This document shows, piece by piece, positions 1-5,562 of a stretch of 5,562 nucleotides of DNA (position 1 is the first letter of the stretch; each line of letters begins with the position of its first letter). This DNA comes from Candidatus Obscuribacterales bacterium (GTDB taxonomy: Bacteria; Cyanobacteriota; Vampirovibrionia; Obscuribacterales; Obscuribacteraceae): NCBI GenBank assembly GCA_021732245.1, contig JAKFVJ010000417.1:1-5562 (forward strand), in the 5' to 3' direction. Made by a program: the position numbers and the translations under genes. The notes under the pieces are model-generated. The model made no database searches, was not told the DNA's origin, and saw only the letters and a program-made list of their open reading frames with translations.

Positions 1-1
1 G

Positions 2-910
2 GCCATAAAAGTACAAAGGCAAAATTTGTCATCGGTTTTCTATCGAGATCTTGGCTATATGCGTCTGCTGGCAAATTTCTTTCGCAATTTAGGGCAGCTT
101 AATAAGAGTAACTTCTGGACAAATGTATCCGATGAGTTCGGCAAGCATGTGTTTGCAGAAATGAATTATCTGGAGGAAGGACGCAACGCCGATCGTCTGC
201 GTAAAGATTTCCGACTGGATACGGAAATAATTATTCCGCGCGTTTACTGGAAGTACACAAGCAAACGTGTTTTGACCCTGGATTACACGCCAGGGATAAA
301 AATAAGCGCCGTAGACGAACTGACAAAAGCCGGCATAGACACTAATCAGCTGGCTAATTTGCTGGTCAAATTTTACGCAGGACAAATACTCAAAACAGGA
401 TTTTTCCATGCTGATCCACATGCGGGAAATTTGGCGGCTAACTCTGCTGGAGAACTTATCGTCTATGACTTTGGCATGACCAGTGAAATCAAACAGTCAG
501 ATAAGAATGCGCTAGAGACATGCATTACCGCACTTGCGCGCAAGGACAGCGCCGGACTATACCGTGGTTTACACAATCTAGGCATTGCCCGACAGAAAGA
601 GATGACACCTGAATTGAAACAAATTTTCGAAAGCCTGTTAGCCTATTTTTCCGGTGGCGAATTGACCGATATTGATTGGCAGGCTATTGAAAAGCAACTC
701 GATGACCTTATTGAAGGGCAGTCATTCTATCTGCCACCCAATCTCACGTATCTGATAAAAACAGTTAGTTCGCTTGAAGGCGTTATTCGCACTCTCAAAC
801 CCAATTTCAACTTTCGAAGAGCTTTACAACCTTCATTACAAACCTGGTTATTCAATTTGCTGAGCCAGGGACGGATTCCAACCTCAGAAACGGCTTTACT
901 TTGCAAATAA
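2..910 (+). CDS. ABC1/UbiB (AarF)-family atypical protein kinase-like protein, 5'-truncated
   Basis: The frame is open from the left edge (AIKVQRQNL...), so the gene starts outside the window; the TTG at 26 is not the true start. About 302 residues remain. Seen: the nucleotide-binding lysine in AIKVQR (residue 3 of the visible part), an Asp/Glu-rich helix near DEFGKHVFAEMNY, the family signature HADPHAGN (nt 407-430) supplying catalytic Asp and Asn, and metal-binding DFG (nt 467-475). Next comes SLEGVIRTLKPNFNF, the conserved helix found after the kinase core in this family. Known: ABC1/UbiB proteins are ATP-binding atypical kinases or ATPases linked to quinone and isoprenoid-lipid metabolism at membranes. 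Odd: only about 150 residues follow the DFG and no hydrophobic membrane segment is visible at the C-terminus, so this looks like a short, tail-less member. The N-terminal KxGQ motif lies outside the window. The family call is firm; the substrate is unknown. Confidence 0.9.
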   Translation, partial: AIKVQRQNLSSVFYRDLGYMRLLANFFRNLGQLNKSNFWTNVSDEFGKHVFAEMNYLEEGRNADRLRKDFRLDTEIIIPRVYWKYTSKRVLTLDYTPGIKISAVDELTKAGIDTNQLANLLVKFYAGQILKTGFFHADPHAGNLAANSAGELIVYDFGMTSEIKQSDKNALETCITALARKDSAGLYRGLHNLGIARQKEMTPELKQIFESLLAYFSGGELTDIDWQAIEKQLDDLIEGQSFYLPPNLTYLIKTVSSLEGVIRTLKPNFNFRRALQPSLQTWLFNLLSQGRIPTSETALLCK

Positions 911-1046
911 ATTTAAGAATTGTCCATCATCTCGAAGATTTTGATTGGAACTGCGCGCATGTGGGCAATAATTATTTGGCGGGAGTCATATTGCCTTCCT
1001 GCTTTTACAGAGGCAAGACTCGGAATTCGGGAGTGAACAAGCCGAA

Positions 1047-1805
1047 ATGTTGAAATGGCGAGCTGCCGCTATTACTAATGCTGGTTGCCAGCGTGAACGT
1101 AACGAAGACAACTACTACGTGAGCCCCGACACGAGGGTATTCGTTGTTGCCGACGGTATGGGCGGCGCCGTAGGGGGCGCTAGAGCCTCTCAGCTTGCCG
1201 TAGAAGCCATTCAAGAGCTTTGGAACGAAAAACCCCCGCACGAGAACGATTTACAGGCTATTACCAACTGGCTCGAAGAAGCGGTTGCCCGCGCCAATCA
1301 TGCGGTATTTCAAGCCGGCAAGAAAGATGCTTCTGTGCACGGCATGGGGACAACTGTAGTCGTAGGCGTGCAGTCGACAGACGATCACCTGCAAATCGCC
1401 CACGTAGGCGATTCACGCGCATATCTCATGCGCAATAGCAAGCCGAAGCTGTTGACGACCGATCACTCGGTAGTCCAAGAAATGGTACGTGCCGGTCGTT
1501 TGACTGAAGAACAAGCCCGCATCAATCCTTACAAAAATCTCATAACCCGCTGCTTGGGACATGAGCCGGAAGTGGAAGTCGACCAAACACCAGTAGATTT
1601 ACGTCCGTCTGACTGGATTTTGCTCTGCACTGATGGTCTTTCTACCGTTTTGCGTGACGAACAGATTTCTGCCGCAATTGAAAAAGATGCTGATCCCCAA
1701 GAAGTTTGCGATCAGCTAGTGAAACTGACACTGGACGGCGGGGCTCCCGATAACGTTACTGTAGTTGCTATTCAATACATGGATAATAACTCCAGCGGCA
1801 AGTGA
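1047..1805 (+). CDS. PP2C-family (PPM) Ser/Thr protein phosphatase
   Basis: A complete 252-residue protein, the usual size for bacterial PrpC/Stp/PstP phosphatases, which are metal-dependent (Mn2+/Mg2+) and remove phosphate from Ser and Thr. The PPM motifs appear in order: RERNED (residues 16-21), VADGMGG (34-40, metal-binding Asp36), GMGTT (99-103), HVGDSRAY (119-126), TDHS (138-141), CTDGL (194-198, metal-binding Asp196) and APDNVTVV (233-240, metal-binding Asp235). No signal peptide or membrane segment is present, so it should be cytoplasmic. The ATG at 1047 is chosen because MLKWRAAAITNAGCQRERNED matches the normal distance from start to first motif; a GGGAG lies 13 bases upstream, which is rather far. 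It lies just upstream of an FHA protein and a Ser/Thr kinase, so its likely job is to reverse that kinase's phosphorylation, including kinase autophosphorylation (inferred from context). Nothing is missing from the active site. Confidence 0.96.
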   Translation: MLKWRAAAITNAGCQRERNEDNYYVSPDTRVFVVADGMGGAVGGARASQLAVEAIQELWNEKPPHENDLQAITNWLEEAVARANHAVFQAGKKDASVHGMGTTVVVGVQSTDDHLQIAHVGDSRAYLMRNSKPKLLTTDHSVVQEMVRAGRLTEEQARINPYKNLITRCLGHEPEVEVDQTPVDLRPSDWILLCTDGLSTVLRDEQISAAIEKDADPQEVCDQLVKLTLDGGAPDNVTVVAIQYMDNNSSGK

Positions 1806-1900
1806 GGCGAAGCAAGCGTTGCGAAGAGCAATGCGCCGCGAAGCGAGCAACGAATGCCGGATGGCTAAGCGCAGGTGGAGCGGAGCGGAACCGAAGCGTT
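1806..1900 (+). repeat. Purine-rich spacer with recurring CGAAGC units and a small hairpin
   Basis: This gap between the phosphatase and FHA genes is GC-rich and almost free of T on the + strand, unlike its surroundings. CGAAG recurs at 1808, 1822, 1839 and 1892, three of the four followed by C, and GGAGC is doubled in tandem at 1877-1886. GCGTTGC (1816-1822) can pair with GCAATGC (1828-1834) around a 5-base loop, with one G-U pair; CGTTGC (1817-1822) could instead pair perfectly with GCAACG (1847-1852). No T-run follows, so it does not look like a rho-independent terminator. It may be a dispersed genomic repeat or an RNA element within the operon. Its identity is unknown; only the composition and the repeats are seen directly. 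Confidence 0.45.
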
Positions 1901-1904
1901 AAAT

Positions 1905-2237
1905 ATGAACCAGCATCAGAAGACAATCCCCTTAGGCGGCGCGCAACTGGTAAACAAAACAACCAGTGAATGTTTTGTGCTTGAAAGATCTGTTTTGAAA
2001 ATTGGTAGAGACGAAGGTAATGATTTGACCTTGCCTGACGATACGTATGTGTCGCGTCACCACGCATGGGTGCTGCATATGCGTGGCAGCTGGTGGGTCG
2101 AAGACCTGGGATCAACAAATGGCACGACCTTAAATGGAAAATCACTGGAAGAGCGCAAGCAATTAGTGCCGGGAGATGCGATAAAGATTGGACGAACTGA
2201 ATTATTTTTTGAGTTGAGTCAGGGCTGCGATGTATAG
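1905..2237 (+). CDS. Small stand-alone FHA-domain (phosphothreonine-binding) protein
   Basis: A 110-residue protein that is essentially one forkhead-associated domain. Seen: IGRDEGNDLTLPD (residues 33-45, Arg35), VSRHHA (49-54, the Ser50/His53 pair), and DLGSTNGTTLNG (67-78, Asn72 and Asn77), followed by the GDAIKIGRTELFFEL strands that close the fold. All residues normally used to hold phosphothreonine are present, so binding should be intact. No membrane segment or second domain is seen. Start choice: a GTG at 1875 in the same frame would add ten residues (MERSGTEALN), but these would be encoded by the repeat-like spacer; the ATG at 1905 gives a normal FHA start with a weak GAAG about 8 bases upstream. 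The last 8 bases overlap the kinase gene. Inferred role: reader or adaptor that binds the phosphorylated kinase or its substrates, between the phosphatase upstream and the kinase downstream. Confidence 0.92.
   Translation: MNQHQKTIPLGGAQLVNKTTSECFVLERSVLKIGRDEGNDLTLPDDTYVSRHHAWVLHMRGSWWVEDLGSTNGTTLNGKSLEERKQLVPGDAIKIGRTELFFELSQGCDV
2221..2224 (+). promoter_or_regulatory. Ribosome binding site of the kinase gene, inside the FHA coding region
   Basis: AGGG lies 5 bases before the ATG at 2230 and sits within the last codons of the FHA gene. Because the kinase ATG comes before the FHA stop at 2235-2237, the two genes share 8 bases. This supports the kinase start and suggests translational coupling of the two products. 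Confidence 0.6.
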
Positions 2238-4017
2238 TTCGCTGCCTACCTTATCCCATGTGCGTCAACTAGGCACTGGCCCTTATTCAAAAGTATTTTT
2301 AGCAAAAGACGAATCAGGCAAGAATCAATTTGCCTTGAAATATTTGACCATAGAAAACTTTCCGGAAGACATGCAAGCTTTGATTGCTCATCACTTTGAG
2401 CAAAGAATAGAAAAATCCAGCAAGTTCCAGCACGAAAACATCGTAAGCACAATTGGTTTTTACGCTGACAAAAAAAGCAGCATCATGGAGTTCATACAAG
2501 GACAAAACTTGCGACGCTACGTTCTGTCCAAAGGCGGGCGCTTACGCACCGATTCAGTGATATCGCTTATTGAGTCACTCAGTAATACTCTGAGCCTGGC
2601 ACATAAGGATAATTGCCTCCACCTTGATCTCAAGCCGGAAAACATCTTTATTGAGACAAACGGCGTAATCAAATTATCCGATTTTGCTTTTGTACCAAGA
2701 CCCTTTTTCTCAGAAAGCCTGACAGGAGCCGACGAATCATTTTATCCGCCCAGTCCTTATAGCTCACCAGAGGAACTATCCGATGAACCGGTGGACAAAG
2801 CAAGTGACGTTTTTTCTTTGGCTGTCGTTATCTATGAAGCACTGACAGGCTTTTTGCCGTTCAATGTAAATCCGGCACAACTAACATGGCAAGCATTGAT
2901 ATCAGCAGAAACAAGACCTTTCCCCAACGACAACAGCGCATTCAGCAAAGCCACTCAAACAACACTGGCGCGCGCTCTTCACCGCGACATTAATCAACGG
3001 TGCGATTCGGTTGAAGAATTCAGAAGCGACCTTATAGCAGCGCTCCAAGGAGCCAAAATGGCAGCCCTTGTATCAGTGCAGAATGTTCCTGCCCCAGGAA
3101 CTCCCACAATAAAAGAAAACGAACGTCCGGAGCAAAGAATCAAACTCATTTCCACTTTTGGTGAACGCGGTGAGGACGCCGGACAATTTCTCGAGTTAAG
3201 CGGCATTGCCACCGGACCGAGTCAAATCATTGTCGGCGATGTCCTTGCCCGGCGCGTACAGGTATATTCCAAGAATGGCAAATGGCTATTCAACTTGAAG
3301 AGCCGCCCTGAAAACACCGGGAAAAAGACCGTGCCTTCTGCCACAGGCGGGTTGTTCAGCAGTCCAGCATACATGTGTGTCGATGATAGTGGAATTATTT
3401 ACGCAACAGACTCGAGCGACCATTACATCCGTCTATATGATCGTCAGGGTTTCTTTATCAAAGAAGTGCGTAACCACCCTGGCAAAGATGGTGGATTACA
3501 GGGTATTGCCTGTGATCTAAAAGGACATCTGTACGTTTGCGATGTCGATAATAACGCAGTGCAAGTACTTAGTTCGGCAACAGGACAGTGGATACGGAGC
3601 ATCGGCAATCGCGGTAGCGGTCCGGGACAAATGCAGTATCCGGCAGGACTCACACTGGACAAAAAAGAGAACGTTTATGTCGTCGATTACGCATTATCTA
3701 GAGTATCTGTGTTTAGCAATGATGGACGTACATTAACGACGTTGGGAAAAAAGGGCAATGGTCCAGGGGAATTAAACGTACCTAGAGACGTTGCCATCGA
3801 TCGCCATGGCAATATATTTGTTTGTGATTCACTTAATCACCGCATTCAAGTCTTTGCATCGGATGGTCGCTTCCTGTATTCTTTTGGTGGATCAGGTCGG
3901 GAGCAAGGACACTTTTTAGGTCCAAGCAGCTTGGCTATTGATCCTGAAAAACAGATCATGTACGTAGCTGACCGCGGCAACAACAGAATTCAGATATTTG
4001 AGTTGCCGCGCGAGTAA
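2230..4017 (+). CDS. Ser/Thr protein kinase with C-terminal six-bladed NHL propeller (PknD-like, no visible membrane segment)
   Basis: 595 residues. The Hanks-type kinase domain spans about 8-272: Gly-loop LGTGPYSKV (third Gly is Ser), ATP lysine FALK (Lys37), probable helix-C Glu57, catalytic loop HLDLKPEN (131-138; Asp133, Lys135, Asn138), metal Asp in DFA (151-153), SPE (179-181) closing the activation loop, and SDVFSLAVVIYEALTGFLPF. The phosphotransfer residues are present, but HRD has become HLD and DFG has become DFA. A linker of about 30 residues (273-302), with no hydrophobic span long enough to cross a membrane, leads to NHL repeats at about 303-595. Typical units: LYVCDVDNNAVQV, VYVVDYALSRVSVF, IFVCDSLNHRIQVF and MYVADRGNNRIQIF, spaced about 47 residues apart; six blades can be counted. 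Mycobacterial PknD has the same domain order but a membrane helix between the parts; here both parts should be cytoplasmic. The propeller probably binds a partner or ligand that controls the kinase (inferred). Probable partners are the adjoining PP2C phosphatase and FHA protein. Confidence 0.94.
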   Translation: MYSSLPTLSHVRQLGTGPYSKVFLAKDESGKNQFALKYLTIENFPEDMQALIAHHFEQRIEKSSKFQHENIVSTIGFYADKKSSIMEFIQGQNLRRYVLSKGGRLRTDSVISLIESLSNTLSLAHKDNCLHLDLKPENIFIETNGVIKLSDFAFVPRPFFSESLTGADESFYPPSPYSSPEELSDEPVDKASDVFSLAVVIYEALTGFLPFNVNPAQLTWQALISAETRPFPNDNSAFSKATQTTLARALHRDINQRCDSVEEFRSDLIAALQGAKMAALVSVQNVPAPGTPTIKENERPEQRIKLISTFGERGEDAGQFLELSGIATGPSQIIVGDVLARRVQVYSKNGKWLFNLKSRPENTGKKTVPSATGGLFSSPAYMCVDDSGIIYATDSSDHYIRLYDRQGFFIKEVRNHPGKDGGLQGIACDLKGHLYVCDVDNNAVQVLSSATGQWIRSIGNRGSGPGQMQYPAGLTLDKKENVYVVDYALSRVSVFSNDGRTLTTLGKKGNGPGELNVPRDVAIDRHGNIFVCDSLNHRIQVFASDGRFLYSFGGSGREQGHFLGPSSLAIDPEKQIMYVADRGNNRIQIFELPRE

Positions 4018-4021
4018 AGGG
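4016..4021 (+). promoter_or_regulatory. Likely ribosome binding site of maf
   Basis: AAAGGG begins at the kinase stop codon and ends 12 bases before the ATG at 4034. The spacing is slightly long, but this is the only purine-rich site near that ATG. It favours 4034 over an in-frame TTG at 3998, which would lie inside the kinase gene. Confidence 0.45.
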
Positions 4022-4033
4022 TCCAATTTATCT

Positions 4034-4630
4034 ATGCCGCATCTCGTTCTCGCCTCAGCATCGCCTAGACGATTAGACCTGCTCAATGGTCTAAAATTGG
4101 ATTTTGAAGTAATCGCCAGCAACGTCGATGAGACCATACACGACGGTGCCCACCCGCGGCAAACCGTTTTGGAATTGGCGGAAAGAAAAGCACGATTTGT
4201 AGCCGACAATATAATGAATCACAATGACGGCTGTGTTGTTCTGGGAGCAGACACGATTGTTGTAATTGACAAAGAAATTCTGGGCAAACCGGACAACGAG
4301 GAGCACGCCCGAGAAATGCTTGCAAAATTGTCGGGCAGAGAACACGAAGTTTATACAGGTGTAGCTCTTATATGCTTGCCGTCAAACAAAGTTTTAAGCG
4401 ATGCAGTTAAATCAAAAGTTCGATTCAAGCAATTGGATAAAAGAGAAATCGACGCACTAATTGCCAGTGGCGAAACAATGGATAAAGCAGGAGCCTATGC
4501 GTTGCAAGGCATGGCCGCTGCTTTTGTTGAAAGGATTGATGGCTGCGTTACCAACATAATCGGTCTTCCTTTAACAACAACGACCAATCTTTTGAGGCAA
4601 GCGGGAATCCCCGTTTTTGATTTGACGTGA
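4034..4630 (+). CDS. maf: Maf family nucleotide pyrophosphatase (dTTP/UTP pyrophosphatase type)
   Basis: 198 residues, the normal Maf length. Maf proteins hydrolyse non-canonical or selected nucleoside triphosphates to the monophosphate and pyrophosphate in the cytoplasm, a house-cleaning role also linked to cell-division arrest. Seen: the N-terminal phosphate-binding motif LASASPRR (residues 6-13), VDET (31-34), GADT with catalytic Asp73 (71-74), LGKP (83-86), SGREHEVYTGVAL (100-111) and DKAGAYALQG (150-159) followed by IDGCVTNIIGLPL (168-180). DKAGAY...QG is typical of the YhdE-like dTTP/UTP subgroup rather than the YceF-like m7GTP subgroup. The ATG at 4034 is chosen because MPHLVLASASPRR is the standard Maf N-terminus; a longer TTG start at 3998 would add residues with no family match. 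It begins 16 bases after the kinase stop and overlaps the next gene by 4 bases, so co-transcription is likely. No functional link with the kinase is evident. Confidence 0.95.
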   Translation: MPHLVLASASPRRLDLLNGLKLDFEVIASNVDETIHDGAHPRQTVLELAERKARFVADNIMNHNDGCVVLGADTIVVIDKEILGKPDNEEHAREMLAKLSGREHEVYTGVALICLPSNKVLSDAVKSKVRFKQLDKREIDALIASGETMDKAGAYALQGMAAAFVERIDGCVTNIIGLPLTTTTNLLRQAGIPVFDLT

Positions 4631-5562
4631 CCTTTCCAATTTTCGAACACTTGCATCAATACCTTTCTGAAAAAGGCACTCTTAAAGGCGCCTGTATCGG
4701 TTGGCACTGCAATCTGACGGAGTTAACTGAAATTGCTGTTTCAACCGTCACAAGCCTAGGTGCCAAGTTGCATTTAAGTGAATGCAATGCAAGCACGACA
4801 GATTTAGCTTCCGTTGAACGCATGCGTAAAGCAGGAGCAAATGTTTATCTCGGGCAAAACTCTGCCGACGAAGTGCTGGATGCAAAACCAAGTGTAATTT
4901 CGGATACGGGATTTCATCTCACCAGTCAGTATTTGAATCTCACTGCCAACTGGCTCTATGGGGGCTGCGAGATTACCACAAGTGGTATCACAAAATTACG
5001 TAATTTAGTTTTGCCAATTCCCGTTTTTAACCTTAACGAGACTACTCTTAAATCAACTATTGAAAATTTCCACGGGGTCGGCGATGGACTTGTTGAAGCA
5101 CTTAATCAATTAGGCAAGAATTTCAAAGACTCAAACGTTGCAGTCTTTGGCTATGGACAAGTGGGTGCAGGCTGTGCGCACTATCTCAAAGAAGCAGGAT
5201 CTCGCGTCTCAGTTGTAGAAATAGATTCAGTAAGGGCGTTAAAGGCGCACTATGACGGCTTTCAGATACAGACGCAGCAGGAAGCACTTCAGGGAAGTGA
5301 CCTTATCGTCACCGCATCAGGAAAGACTGGTCTTTTATCCGCTGATGCCTGGCAAACAATAAAAGACGGTGTCCTAATTGCCAATGTCGGTCACTTCGCC
5401 GACGAACTGGATTTACCCTCACTGGCAAATATTGCCCAGAGAAGCATGGTTTCTCCAGCGCTTGCAGAGTATCTTATAGACAAGGGATCGAGCGCATATA
5501 AGGGCGAACCCAAAAGGATATACGTTGCAACTGGGGGACATCCAATCAATGTCGTGCTCTTA
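4627..5562 (+). CDS. S-adenosylhomocysteine hydrolase-like NAD-binding protein, diverged, 3'-truncated
   Basis: 312 residues, open to the right edge. The GTG at 4627 overlaps the maf stop (GTGA); an in-frame stop at 4618 and no earlier start leave it the best choice. SAHH-like order: N-terminal LKGACIGWHCNLT with SLGAKLHLSECN, a SDTGFHLT segment, GGCEITTSG (112-120), NLNETTLKSTIENFHG (135-150), Rossmann motif VFGYGQVGAG (173-182) with Glu198 after the next strand, NVGHFADELD (253-262) and GGHPINVV (303-310). NAD binding is well supported. Compared by eye with classical SAHH, the HMT histidine is Asn29, the second Glu of SEETTTG is Ile116, and the KSKFDN Asp is Glu146; Lys142, Asn147, Asp93, His256 and His305 are kept. 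It reaches the GHPxxV motif nearly 50 residues earlier than typical SAHH, so it is compact. Whether it cleaves SAH (to adenosine and homocysteine) or a related thioether, or is a non-catalytic relative, cannot be told. Confidence 0.85.
   Translation, partial: MTFPIFEHLHQYLSEKGTLKGACIGWHCNLTELTEIAVSTVTSLGAKLHLSECNASTTDLASVERMRKAGANVYLGQNSADEVLDAKPSVISDTGFHLTSQYLNLTANWLYGGCEITTSGITKLRNLVLPIPVFNLNETTLKSTIENFHGVGDGLVEALNQLGKNFKDSNVAVFGYGQVGAGCAHYLKEAGSRVSVVEIDSVRALKAHYDGFQIQTQQEALQGSDLIVTASGKTGLLSADAWQTIKDGVLIANVGHFADELDLPSLANIAQRSMVSPALAEYLIDKGSSAYKGEPKRIYVATGGHPINVVLL

Noticed and set aside
945..972. Possible promoter upstream of the phosphatase gene: TTGGAA (945-950), 16-base spacer, AATAAT (967-972).
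   Set aside because: Both boxes are poor matches and the region is AT-rich enough for this to occur by chance; position before a probable operon is the only support.
778..1053. Open frame on the + strand overlapping the end of the ABC1 gene and the following gap.
   Set aside because: It has no ATG start or ribosome binding site, overlaps a well-supported gene for half its length, and the translation shows no recognisable motif or continuation of the ABC1 family.
1816..1834. Hairpin after the phosphatase stop codon as a rho-independent terminator.
   Set aside because: The stem is only 7 pairs with one G-U and is followed by GCCGCG rather than a T-run.
1875..1904. GTG at 1875 as the start of the FHA protein.
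   Set aside because: The extra ten residues come from the repeat-like spacer and add nothing to the FHA fold; the ATG at 1905 is more plausible, though the ribosome site there is weak.
1768..2145. 125-codon open frame on the minus strand across the phosphatase-FHA junction.
   Set aside because: It is antisense to two well-supported genes; its translation is rich in Arg, Ser and Cys with no known motif, as expected for a shadow frame.
3542..3736. Small + strand open frame inside the propeller region of the kinase gene.
   Set aside because: It lies wholly within the kinase gene in another frame and encodes no recognisable domain.
3998..4033. TTG at 3998 as the start of maf, overlapping the kinase gene.
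   Set aside because: The extra 12 residues do not match the Maf N-terminus, which normally begins just before LASASPRR, as it does from the ATG at 4034.

Overview
The window is bacterial, dense and read entirely from the + strand: five genes, two of them cut by the window edges, with short gaps or overlaps. TGA ends two of the genes, so the code is standard. Base composition by eye is in the mid-40s % GC, a little higher in the phosphatase gene. The mix of an ABC1/UbiB-type kinase, a PP2C phosphatase, an FHA protein and a Ser/Thr kinase fused to NHL repeats would suit a cyanobacterium-related lineage such as Vampirovibrionia/Melainabacteria (Obscuribacter-like). That is a guess from gene content (roughly 0.35-0.4 sure); no rRNA or phylogenetic marker is present.

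Layout. 2-910: C-terminal part of an ABC1/UbiB atypical kinase, starting at its nucleotide-binding lysine. 911-1046: gap with no gene I can support. 1047-1805: complete PP2C-family Ser/Thr phosphatase. 1806-1900: purine-rich stretch of repeated CGAAGC-like units with a small hairpin. 1905-2237: small stand-alone FHA protein. 2230-4017: Hanks-type Ser/Thr kinase joined to a six-bladed NHL propeller, overlapping the FHA gene by 8 bases. 4034-4630: Maf nucleotide pyrophosphatase (YhdE-like dTTP/UTP subgroup). 4627-5562: S-adenosylhomocysteine hydrolase-like protein, overlapping maf by 4 bases and running off the right edge.

The core is a compact reversible-phosphorylation cassette: phosphatase (eraser), FHA protein (phosphothreonine reader) and kinase (writer) with its own propeller. 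The kinase resembles mycobacterial PknD in domain order but has no visible membrane segment between kinase and propeller, so the propeller should lie in the cytoplasm. The kinase also has HLD in place of HRD and DFA in place of DFG. Maf and the SAHH-like protein follow with tight spacing and are probably co-transcribed. The SAHH-like protein keeps the NAD-binding fold but has changed some substrate-site residues, so its reaction is uncertain.

No tRNA, rRNA, CRISPR array, insertion sequence, integrase or clear rho-independent terminator was seen. The most unusual items are the kinase architecture and motif changes, the diverged SAHH-like protein and the repeat-like spacer.
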